From: Bacteroidales bacterium
GTDB lineage: Bacteria > Bacteroidota > Bacteroidia > Bacteroidales > UBA12077
Assembly: GCA_030643125.1 (NCBI GenBank)
Contig: DAOWML010000150.1
Coordinates: 1-6,096, forward strand
Length of the DNA stretch: 6,096 nt
Direction of reading: 5' to 3'
Below the pieces are notes generated by a model that searched no databases, was not told the origin of the DNA, and saw nothing but the letters and a program-made list of their open reading frames with translations. A program made the position numbers and the translations under genes. Of this stretch, positions 1 to 6,034 are shown one piece after another (position 1 is the first letter of the stretch; the number at the start of each line of letters is the position of its first letter).

Positions 1-217
1 ATTTGCGGTATTAAATACTAACAAAATAAAATCACCTGGTATATTTAAATCAGCTTTAATGTTTTCAGGAATTACGATTATAGTTACTTTCTTTGAGTTC
101 ACAAGTATTTTGGAAGATTTAAACTCTACATTCCACGGAAAACATTTCAGAATTGGTTGGTTATTATTCTTCCTCGGATTATGGATTTTTAGCAAAAAAT
201 ATCTTTCAAAAAAATAA
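1..217 (+). CDS. C-terminal fragment of a membrane protein, unidentified
   Basis: A frame open from the left edge (first full codon at position 2) ends in TAA at 215-217 and gives about 71 residues. It has two hydrophobic stretches, around fragment residues 17-37 (SALMFSGITIIVTFFEF is the core) and 51-62 (IGWLLFFLGLWIF). A polar segment with His and Lys lies between them, and the protein ends in a lysine-rich tail, KKYLSKK. This is the look of the last two helices of an inner-membrane protein with a short positively charged cytoplasmic tail. The start and most of the protein lie outside the window, so the family cannot be named. The neighbouring gene converges on it with only 20 bp between the two stop codons, and no hairpin terminator is visible there. 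Being open right to a lysine-rich end, with a membrane-like composition, makes it more likely real than chance. Confidence 0.6.
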   Translation, partial: FAVLNTNKIKSPGIFKSALMFSGITIIVTFFEFTSILEDLNSTFHGKHFRIGWLLFFLGLWIFSKKYLSKK

Positions 218-237
218 AAACAAAAAAATCAGCTATA

Positions 238-1416
238 TTAAAATTTGAGAAAAGTTTTATCGAGATTAACCCTATATCCAACAGTCAATATCCATGTACC
301 ATCTAATGGAGAATCATTTTCAGTTTTCAACTTCATATAATCTAACATAAAACCATACACCCCAACACCATAACCAAAAGTCTGGTATTTTCTGTTTCCC
401 TTTGTTTCATGTTCTATTTTTCGGCCATGACGAAAAGCAAAGTATGCGATATCAGAATAACTTAAGCGCAGTTCACTTCCAAATTTATGTTTTATTTCGT
501 TCACTTCTTCTTCAAAACCTCCCGGAGCATCATAGAAAGATTGATACAAAGCTTTGAACGAACTAATATCAGGATTATAGCCATCAATAATATTTCCTTC
601 TGTATCGTATATCGGAAGAGTTGGAACAAGATATTTTTCGACCTGGTAAGCAAGTTCAATATTAAATCTAAATTTATGGGATAGATCAATATCGGGATTA
701 ATAAATAAACCTGCCATAAACCTTGTTGGTATAAAACTCTTATCAGAACTCGTATAAGAAACTCTTGGTCCGAAATCTGTTATTGCAATTCCCAAACTTG
801 TGTTTAACCATGACAATTGGTTTAACTTATATTTTTTATCGTAATTAAATCCAATATCGACGGCAAATGAATTTATTGTTTTGACATCAGGTAAATTCTT
901 TCCAATTTTACTTCTTAAATATTTAATTGCAATACCTGTTGAAATCGATTTATTAAACGAATGGGTATATCCAAGCTTGAAAAACAGTTCATAAGGATTA
1001 ATCGTTTCTGTAAATTCTCCAAATGGATCAACTAAGACTGTTTGTCCCATATCAAAATAAGAAAAATTTACTCCAATTGCATTGGATGAGTCAATTGCAT
1101 AAAATCCGGAAATACTTGTAATATTCAGTTCATCAGTAATTTCTCTTAACCAGGGTTCATAACTAAAATTAATACCTGCATATTTAGCATTCCTTGATAT
1201 TAAAGCCGGGTTTTGATATAAACCTGTATTTTTATAAAAAAGTGATGAAACAACACCAACTTCGCCAAATCCTCCTAAACGAGCATTATTATTTATGTCT
1301 AAAATTGGTAAGGTATATTCAACATTACTGGCTTGAGGAATGGAAATATCGGGTTGTGAGAAAGAAATATTAGCAATAATCATTATTATTGATAATAATA
1401 TAATTATTCTTTTCAT
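238..1416 (-). CDS. PorV/PorQ-family outer-membrane beta-barrel protein
   Basis: The product is a 392-residue predicted outer-membrane barrel. Residues 1-20 form a signal peptide (Lys-Arg start, Ile/Leu-rich core, likely cleavage in ISFS|Q). The mature part opens with the family hallmark: a segment like ARLGGFGEVGV near residue 45, then a short YQNPALIS motif matching the 'NPA' seen in PorV/PorQ proteins, and later SYEPWLREI. Alternating aromatic and polar strands follow to the end. The last residue is Phe, as expected for a barrel recognised by the BAM machinery. The length matches PorV, which is about 390 residues in Porphyromonas. PorV carries type IX secretion cargo from the SprA channel to the surface attachment complex, and PorQ is a relative linked to PorZ. 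Here there is no porU or other type IX gene nearby, so a paralogue of unknown cargo is as likely as true PorV. The ATG overlaps the stop of the upstream 58-aa gene, which suggests coupled translation. Confidence 0.82.
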   Translation of the reverse strand: MKRIIILLSIIMIIANISFSQPDISIPQASNVEYTLPILDINNNARLGGFGEVGVVSSLFYKNTGLYQNPALISRNAKYAGINFSYEPWLREITDELNITSISGFYAIDSSNAIGVNFSYFDMGQTVLVDPFGEFTETINPYELFFKLGYTHSFNKSISTGIAIKYLRSKIGKNLPDVKTINSFAVDIGFNYDKKYKLNQLSWLNTSLGIAITDFGPRVSYTSSDKSFIPTRFMAGLFINPDIDLSHKFRFNIELAYQVEKYLVPTLPIYDTEGNIIDGYNPDISSFKALYQSFYDAPGGFEEEVNEIKHKFGSELRLSYSDIAYFAFRHGRKIEHETKGNRKYQTFGYGVGVYGFMLDYMKLKTENDSPLDGTWILTVGYRVNLDKTFLKF

Positions 1417-1592
1417 TAACGATTAGCTTTATAAATCATCTTTGAAATATATCTTCCAATAAAATAAACCAACAGAAAACCTACATACCTGAATTTGAAT
1501 AATTGTCTTTCAGTATCAAACTCATTAACAATAACTAATATAATTGCCAACACAATTATAAATACAATATCATATACAACTGCTTTTTTCAT
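1416..1592 (-). CDS. Small two-helix membrane protein, coupled to the barrel gene
   Basis: A 58-codon frame runs from ATG at 1592 to TAA at 1416-1418. The protein starts MKKAVVYDIVFIIVLAIILV and ends ISKMIYKANR. It has two hydrophobic helices, about residues 4-23 and 37-48, joined by a charged loop containing NEFDTERQ. Both ends are basic, so a hairpin topology with both ends in the cytoplasm fits the positive-inside rule. The stop overlaps the next gene's ATG by one base (TAATG), a classic arrangement for translational coupling, and this overlap plus the membrane character is the main reason to call so short a frame a gene. No strong Shine-Dalgarno sequence is present; the 20 bases before the ATG are A/T-rich, as is usual in Bacteroidota. 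I do not recognise a family. A role beside the outer-membrane barrel is inference from position only. Confidence 0.68.
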   Translation of the reverse strand: MKKAVVYDIVFIIVLAIILVIVNEFDTERQLFKFRYVGFLLVYFIGRYISKMIYKANR

Positions 1593-1606
1593 AAATTTAT
1601 ATTTTT

Positions 1607-1643
1607 AAAACAAAACTTCCGAAGTTATTAAAAACTTCGGAAG
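1607..1643 (-). terminator. Rho-independent terminator-like hairpin between the regulator and the 58-aa gene
   Basis: CTTCCGAAGTT at 1616-1626 and AACTTCGGAAG at 1633-1643 are perfect 11-bp inverted arms around a 6-base loop. Read on the - strand, the stem is followed at once by TTTTGTTTT (1615 down to 1607), the expected uridine tract. On the + strand there is no T run after it. It therefore fits a terminator for the zinc-finger regulator gene that stops at 1714. It sits only 14 bases before the ATG of the next gene, so it could also act as a leader or attenuator structure for that gene. Confidence 0.7.
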
Positions 1644-1650
1644 CTCCTAT

Positions 1651-1681
1651 CAAAGATATAATTATTTTAACAACGCACAAA
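1651..1681 (-). promoter_or_regulatory. Putative Bacteroidota-type promoter for the 58-aa/barrel operon
   Basis: On the - strand TATCTTTG (1658-1651) matches the Bacteroidota -7 consensus TAnnTTTG at every fixed position. TTTG (1681-1678) lies 19 bases upstream, in the right place for the -33 element. The predicted transcription start falls near 1644-1647, immediately before the hairpin at 1616-1643. Position supports use for the 58-aa gene, which otherwise lies beyond a terminator. This is a pattern match only. Confidence 0.5.
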
Positions 1682-1705
1682 AATGCTTACTTGCAGCAGG
1701 CAAGT
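1681..1705 (-). terminator. Weak hairpin just after the regulator stop codon
   Basis: ACTTGC (1689-1694) and GCAAGT (1700-1705) form a perfect 6-bp stem with a 5-base loop, starting 8 bases past the regulator's stop codon. On the - strand a run of five T residues follows after a five-base gap. The stem is short and the T run is not adjacent, so it is at best a weak first terminator ahead of the much stronger hairpin at 1616-1643. Confidence 0.25.
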
Positions 1706-1713
1706 GTGTTGTA

Positions 1714-2046
1714 CTATGTAGCACAGTTTACACAATGCCTGCTTTGGGGCATTAAAAGGATTCTTCCAATCGGTATTGGCTTTTTACATTTTGCACAAAT
1801 ACCAAAATTATCTTCTCCAACCTGAGTTAACATATACTTTAACTTACTGAGCTTTTCCTCTGACTGTCGTAAAGCAGCTTCAGCAACACTCTTATTATTT
1901 ATTGCATCCATTCTGGAAATTCTTCCAATAGCATTTTCGGGAGCAATTGGTTTTGTTATTTCTTTATACTCGATAATCGATTTTTCTGTTTTATCGATTT
2001 CAGTAATAATTTTTTCCTTAATTTCTTTAGCTGTTTTATCGTCCAT
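1714..2046 (-). CDS. TraR/DksA-family C4 zinc-finger regulator
   Basis: This is a 110-residue protein of the DksA/TraR superfamily, whose members bind in the RNA polymerase secondary channel and alter initiation, often together with ppGpp. A long charged N-terminal helix (about residues 1-33) and a second helix (about 51-77) can form the coiled coil. The connecting tip, GRISRMDAINNKS, is around 41-53. The C-terminal zinc finger is intact: C84-x2-C87-x17-C105-x2-C108, within FGICAKCKKPIP and HCVNCAT. The ATG at 2046 is preferred: the frame extends 18 bases further to a TTG at 2064, but that would add only MFKIIV ahead of a normal Met-Asp-Asp start. It is shorter than Escherichia coli DksA (151 residues) and resembles the short, four-cysteine members rather than DksA itself, so no dksA symbol is given. 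In many Bacteroidota a dksA-like gene lies beside ileS and lspA; neither is seen here. No clear promoter consensus was found upstream. Confidence 0.85.
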   Translation of the reverse strand: MDDKTAKEIKEKIITEIDKTEKSIIEYKEITKPIAPENAIGRISRMDAINNKSVAEAALRQSEEKLSKLKYMLTQVGEDNFGICAKCKKPIPIGRILLMPQSRHCVNCAT

Positions 2047-2090
2047 CACAATAATTTTAAACAAATTGATGTTTCGAATGTACTATTTTT

Positions 2091-2111
2091 TTAAGACTTT
2101 CAAAGTCTTAA
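2091..2111. repeat. Perfect 10-bp palindrome upstream of the zinc-finger regulator
   Basis: TTAAGACTTT and AAAGTCTTAA are perfect inverted arms around a single central C at 2101. The site lies 44 bp before the regulator's ATG, inside the divergent intergenic region. A T run (2086-2092) adjoins its left side. Read as a terminator it fails: on the - strand it is followed by A residues, and on the + strand no T run follows. A dimeric repressor or activator site, or a hairpin in the regulator's leader, are the remaining readings; which one cannot be told. Confidence 0.4.
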
Positions 2112-2145
2112 CATTAATTAGCAGAAAAAATATAAAAAGAGTATT

Positions 2146-2153
2146 TAATTTTG
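2146..2153 (+). promoter_or_regulatory. Possible -7 element for the 101-aa gene
   Basis: TAATTTTG matches the Bacteroidota TAnnTTTG consensus exactly and would place a start near 2160, leaving a leader of roughly 70 bases before the ATG at 2232. No TTG is found at the matching -33 position, where the sequence is an A run. The box overlaps a short tandem repeat (TTTGGATA then TTTGGATG, 2150-2165). In a region this AT-rich a chance match is quite possible. Confidence 0.28.
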
Positions 2154-2231
2154 GATATTTGGATGGTATTCGTTTACAAAATGATTTTCCGAATGATGTT
2201 TTCAATCTTCTAATTTAGAAAAACTGATAAC

Positions 2232-2537
2232 ATGATTAACTTATTTGTAATAAGTACAATAGTTTTAGTATTAAATATCCCTTTTGGGTATTGGAGAGCA
2301 AATGTTAAAACATTTTCTTTGCAATGGGTCTTATCCATTCACATACCTGTTCCATTTATTATTGCATTAAGAATATTTTTCGATATTGGATTTGGTTGGT
2401 ATACGTACCTGTTTTTAGTTTTAGCCTTTTTTATTGGTCAAAAACTTGGTTCAATTATTTATAAACACCTTGAAAAAATTGTAATTGTAAGTTCGTGTCT
2501 TGTTATAGATTTACGAAAACTAATTTGTGAGCATTAA
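2232..2537 (+). CDS. Conserved-looking small integral membrane protein, function unknown
   Basis: The product has 101 residues and three apparent membrane helices: residues 2-18 (LFVISTIVLVLNIPFGY follows the start), about 31-50 (a WVLSIHIPVPFIIALRIFF stretch) and about 55-76 (YTYLFLVLAFFIGQKLG). A basic connecting loop, WRANVKTFSLQW, lies between the first two. The pattern NIPFGYWR, a motif with H and P in IHIPVPF, and a Gly-Gln-Lys turn look like those of small uncharacterised membrane proteins I have a general memory of in bacteria, but I cannot name a family. The C-terminal 18 residues (VIVSSCLVIDLRKLICEH) are less membrane-like and may be a variable tail. No signal peptide or catalytic motif is visible. 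The gene stands alone on the + strand, divergent from the regulator, and is followed by a 138-bp gap before the peptidase gene. No clear terminator lies in that gap, so read-through into the peptidase is possible. Confidence 0.72.
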   Translation: MINLFVISTIVLVLNIPFGYWRANVKTFSLQWVLSIHIPVPFIIALRIFFDIGFGWYTYLFLVLAFFIGQKLGSIIYKHLEKIVIVSSCLVIDLRKLICEH

Positions 2538-2638
2538 TACCATTATAATATTTTCTTTATCTTCGTTATGTTTTTAAAATATTTTTTACAAAAGTAAACC
2601 AATAAAAAAATCATTTTTCAAATTAATCGATTCGTAAT

Positions 2639-2655
2639 TTATTTAGTCTAAATAA
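2639..2655. repeat. Small palindrome upstream of the tricorn peptidase gene
   Basis: TTATTTAG and CTAAATAA are perfect 8-bp inverted arms about a central T at 2647, ending 20 bp before the peptidase ATG. It would lie in the leader or at the promoter. No exact TAnnTTTG element was found between 2538 and 2675, so the promoter of the peptidase gene remains unplaced. In AT-rich DNA an A/T-dominated palindrome of this size carries modest weight. Confidence 0.25.
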
Positions 2656-2675
2656 TCAAATTAAAACAATTAAAT

Positions 2676-5600
2676 ATGCGCAAAATTAGAATTAAACTTC
2701 CAGTAATAGCCTTTCTAATTGTGTTTACAGCACTTTCAACCAAGGCCCAAAACGATGCCCGCTTATTGCGATTTCCTGATATCAATAATGATTTAATAGC
2801 CTTTGTATATGCAGGCGATATATGGACAGTTGCTGAAAATGGTGGAGACGCTATCAGATTAACATCACATAAGGGACTCGAATTATTCCCCAAAATTTCT
2901 CCTGATGGAAATTGGATTGCATTTTCTGCTGAATATTCTGGTAGCAGACAAGTGTATGTTATGCCAGCAACAGGAGGAACTCCTCAACAATTAACTTATT
3001 ATAATGATGTTGGAGAAATGCCTCCGCGAGGTGGTTTCGATAATGTTATTTTAGACTGGACACCAGATAGTAAGAATATTCTGATTAGAGGAAACAGAAC
3101 TCCTTTTGGAGAACGAAACGGGAAATATTTTTTAGTTAGTATTGATGGTGGTTTGGAAAAGCCATTGCAAATAACAGATGGCGGTTTTGGTGTACTTTCA
3201 CCTGATGCAACTAAGCTTTGTTATACTCCAATTAGCCGCGAATTCAGAACCTGGAAACGTTACAAAGGTGGACGTGCTTCTGATATCTGGATTTATGATT
3301 TAAAAAATGATCTATCGGAAAAGATAACTGATTTTGTTGGAACTGATCAAATTCCTGTTTGGTATAAAAATAAAATATATTTTGCTTCCGACAGAGATTT
3401 AACTTTAAACATTTACAGTTACGATCTGGACACCAAAGAAATAAAACAGATTACAACTCATTCTGAGTTTGATGTAATGTGGCCTTCAGGCGAAAACGGA
3501 ATGATTGCTTATGAAAATGGTGGATATATTTATAAACTAAATGTTGAAACCGGAAAAACTGAGAAAGTAACCGTTAATATAAGTTTCGACAATCCAAACA
3601 TTATTCCTTATTTCAAAAATGTAAGTGATTTCATAGAAAGCGCTGCAATATCGCCAAGTGGCAAACGTGCTTTATTTGATGCCCGTGGTGATATATTTTC
3701 TGTTCCGGCAGAAAATGGATTTACCGTAAATCTTACTAAAACTCAAGGTATTCGTGAAATGTCTCCGGCATGGTCGCCAAACGGAAAATATATTTCTTAC
3801 ATTTCTGATGCAACAGGCGAATACGAAATTTATCTTTTAGAAAATAAAGGCGGAGCTAAAGCCAAGCAGTTAACCTTTAACTCAAAAGCATGGAAATATG
3901 ATCCTATATGGTCGCCAGACAGTAAATATTTATTATTTTCCGATCGTACTTTAAAACTGCAATATATCGATATTACTACGGGTACAATAAAAGTTGTTGC
4001 AAGTGCTTATTCCAATGAAATCAGAGATTACAGTTTTTCTCCCGACTCAAAATGGATAACTTATACTAATAATAGTGAAAATGGTAATAGTGCTGTGTGG
4101 GTTTATAATATTGCTTCAAGTCAGAATCATAAATTAACCGATGATACTTTTAGTGATAACTCTCCTGTTTTTTCAAAATGCGGTGATTATATTTTCTTCT
4201 TATCTAATCGTGATTTTAATCTCAATTTTTCAAGCTTTGAGTTCACATACCTATACGACAAGGCAACCAGAATTTATGCATTGGCTTTAAGAAAAGATAG
4301 CCCAAAGCTGTTCAAATTTAAAAATGATGTTGTTGATGTAAAAACGGAAGAAAAAGCTGAAGACTCATCAAAAAGAAAAAAAGGTAAAAAAGATAATGAT
4401 GAACCTGAAAAAGATGAGCTTAATATTAAAATTGATTTCGACGGCATTACTAATAGAATAATGGATTTTCCAATTGAAGATGGTAACTACAGATTCCTTG
4501 AAGCTGTTAAAGAAGGAATCCTTTATGGCGCTGAAGAAGGATTGCATAAATATGATATTTCGGAAGAAAAAGACGAGTTAATTATATCCGGTATTAGATG
4601 GGCAATACTATCTGCTGATGGTAAAAAAATGCTTTACACATCAAAAGGCGATTATGGTATTGTAGAAATTTCTCAAAAACAAAAAGCCGGTAATGGCAAA
4701 TTAGATTTGAATAATGTAGAAATGAAAATTGATCCTATAAAAGAATGGGAACAGATTTATACCGATGGATGGAGAATATTCAGAGATTATTTTTATGTTT
4801 CGAACTTACATAATATCGATTGGGCCGGCTTAAAAGCCAAATATGCTCAATTATTACCTTATGTAAGCCACAGAGCCGACTTAGACTATATCTTTTGTGA
4901 AATTATTGCAGAAGCAAATACAGGTCATTCATATGACAATTATGGCGATTTTGAGAGAGTAAAACGCATTGATGGCGGTTTATTAGGAGCAGAATTTAAA
5001 GCTGACGAAAATGCAAATCGCTATATCATTTCGAAAATTTACAAAGGCGAAAACTGGAATAATGCTCGTAAATCTCCTTTAACTGAGCAAGGTATAAATA
5101 TTAAAGAAGGTGATTATTTAATTAACCTGAATGAAAATAATGTAACATTAGCTGACAATCCTTATAAGTTTCTTGAAAATACAGCAGGTAAACATATCGA
5201 AATAACTGTTAATTCTACTCCTTCTGAAACAGGAGCTAAAACTTATACCATAAAAACTATAAAAAGTGAATTGAAATTATTCTATTTAGATTGGGTTGAA
5301 ACACGTCGTGCAATGGTTGAAAAACTTTCTGATGGAAAAATTGGATATATTCATGTTCCAAACACTGCAGTAGAAGGTAATTATGAACTACATCGTGGAA
5401 TGTATGCTTATCATAACAAGGAAGCATTGATTATAGATGAACGTTTTAATGGTGGTGGTTTTATTCCTGAAAATATGGCCGACATGCTTGATCGTAAAAC
5501 TTTAAGCTACTGGCACAGAAATGGTTTACATCCTATGAAATCTCCCGCTATTGCTCATGATGGTCCTAAAGTTATGTTAATTAACGGATATTCATCTTCA

Positions 5601-5960
5601 GGTGGAGATGCTTTTCCTTATTATTTCAAAAAGAAGGGTTTAGGAACTCTTATTGGAACCAGAACATGGGGAGGATTAGTTGGTATTAGCGGTAATGCCG
5701 GACTAGTTGATGGTGGTTATATTGCAGTTCCAAGATTCGGTGTATTTGATGAAAATGAAGAATGGATAATTGAAGGTGTTGGCGTTTATCCAGATATTGA
5801 AGTTGTAGATGAACCACATTTAACCGCAAAAGGAATTGATCCAAGCATTGAAAAAGCTGTTGAAATTTTGTTGAAAGAGCTGGAAGAAAATCCTGTAAAG
5901 AAACCAAAATCACCTGCAGCACCTGATCGCTCAGGATGGATTGAAAAAGAAATTGAATAA
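2676..5960 (+). CDS. Exported tricorn-type protease, S41 family
   Basis: This 1094-residue homologue of tricorn protease (1071 residues in Thermoplasma) belongs to the S41 serine peptidases. Residues 1-24 are a signal peptide (cleavage likely TKA|Q), so it probably works in the periplasm, unlike the cytosolic archaeal enzyme. Propeller blades with TolB-like SPDG/SPDS turns occur at 75, 326, 367, 413 and 455. A Lys/Glu-rich linker at about 556-581 interrupts the second propeller. The C1 region starts near 683 and carries TGHSY with H751. A PDZ domain spans about 766-865. The C2 core follows, with NGGG (G926-G928), SSSGGD with S975 as nucleophile, and EGVGV with E1033. The S-to-E distance of 58 residues equals that from S965 to E1023 in Thermoplasma, and H751 fits its H746, so the enzyme should be active. 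Tricorn cuts peptides left by larger proteases; the substrate here is unknown. No type IX C-terminal sorting domain is seen, the tail being KKPKSPAAPDRSGW and a short acidic end. The start is supported by the signal peptide and an A-rich leader. Confidence 0.95.
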   Translation: MRKIRIKLPVIAFLIVFTALSTKAQNDARLLRFPDINNDLIAFVYAGDIWTVAENGGDAIRLTSHKGLELFPKISPDGNWIAFSAEYSGSRQVYVMPATGGTPQQLTYYNDVGEMPPRGGFDNVILDWTPDSKNILIRGNRTPFGERNGKYFLVSIDGGLEKPLQITDGGFGVLSPDATKLCYTPISREFRTWKRYKGGRASDIWIYDLKNDLSEKITDFVGTDQIPVWYKNKIYFASDRDLTLNIYSYDLDTKEIKQITTHSEFDVMWPSGENGMIAYENGGYIYKLNVETGKTEKVTVNISFDNPNIIPYFKNVSDFIESAAISPSGKRALFDARGDIFSVPAENGFTVNLTKTQGIREMSPAWSPNGKYISYISDATGEYEIYLLENKGGAKAKQLTFNSKAWKYDPIWSPDSKYLLFSDRTLKLQYIDITTGTIKVVASAYSNEIRDYSFSPDSKWITYTNNSENGNSAVWVYNIASSQNHKLTDDTFSDNSPVFSKCGDYIFFLSNRDFNLNFSSFEFTYLYDKATRIYALALRKDSPKLFKFKNDVVDVKTEEKAEDSSKRKKGKKDNDEPEKDELNIKIDFDGITNRIMDFPIEDGNYRFLEAVKEGILYGAEEGLHKYDISEEKDELIISGIRWAILSADGKKMLYTSKGDYGIVEISQKQKAGNGKLDLNNVEMKIDPIKEWEQIYTDGWRIFRDYFYVSNLHNIDWAGLKAKYAQLLPYVSHRADLDYIFCEIIAEANTGHSYDNYGDFERVKRIDGGLLGAEFKADENANRYIISKIYKGENWNNARKSPLTEQGINIKEGDYLINLNENNVTLADNPYKFLENTAGKHIEITVNSTPSETGAKTYTIKTIKSELKLFYLDWVETRRAMVEKLSDGKIGYIHVPNTAVEGNYELHRGMYAYHNKEALIIDERFNGGGFIPENMADMLDRKTLSYWHRNGLHPMKSPAIAHDGPKVMLINGYSSSGGDAFPYYFKKKGLGTLIGTRTWGGLVGISGNAGLVDGGYIAVPRFGVFDENEEWIIEGVGVYPDIEVVDEPHLTAKGIDPSIEKAVEILLKELEENPVKKPKSPAAPDRSGWIEKEIE

Positions 5961-5967
5961 TTAAAGT

Positions 5968-6000
5968 AAAAAGCCGGGCATAATGTCCGGCTTCTTTTTA
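5968..6000 (+). terminator. Strong, probably bidirectional terminator after the peptidase gene
   Basis: AAGCCGG (5971-5977) pairs with CCGGCTT (5987-5993), extended inward by a G-T wobble and C-G and A-T pairs, to give a 10-bp stem with a TAA loop. It starts 10 bases after the stop codon at 5960. On the + strand it is followed by CTTTTTA. On the - strand the same stem is followed by TTTTTACTTTAATT, so it could also end a convergent transcript. Confidence 0.88.
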
Positions 6001-6034
6001 ATTATTTGAATATATCCAGAATACAATCAGTATT

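Noticed and set aside
487..689. Two overlapping frames of about 62-65 codons, one on each strand, inside the barrel gene
   Set aside because: Both lie wholly within a well-supported coding sequence in other frames and show no domain features; they are shadows.
2046..2064. An upstream TTG start that would lengthen the zinc-finger regulator by six residues
   Set aside because: The ATG at 2046 gives a typical N-terminus and length for short family members, and no ribosome-binding signal favours the TTG.
2069..2218. A 49-codon + strand frame (MFRMYYFFKTFKVLTLISRK...) in the divergent intergenic region, ending 13 bp before the 101-aa gene
   Set aside because: It runs through the palindrome and both short repeats, lacks any recognisable domain or clear start signal, and a frame this size is expected by chance in AT-rich DNA. 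Conservation in relatives would be needed to revive it.
2462..2537. Possible frameshift near the end of the 101-aa protein, because the tail looks less membrane-like
   Set aside because: No longer or more family-like continuation was apparent in the other frames, so an ordinary variable tail is the simpler reading.
2567..2574. TATGTTTT as a -7 box for the peptidase gene
   Set aside because: It misses the final G of TAnnTTTG and has no -33 TTG at the right spacing.
2648..2893. An 81-codon - strand frame across the start of the peptidase gene
   Set aside because: It is antisense to the signal peptide and first propeller blade of a convincing gene, with no supporting features.
5686..5922. A 78-codon - strand frame rich in Leu, Gln and His near the end of the peptidase gene
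   Set aside because: It is the reverse-strand reading of the conserved catalytic C-terminal domain; its odd composition follows from that.
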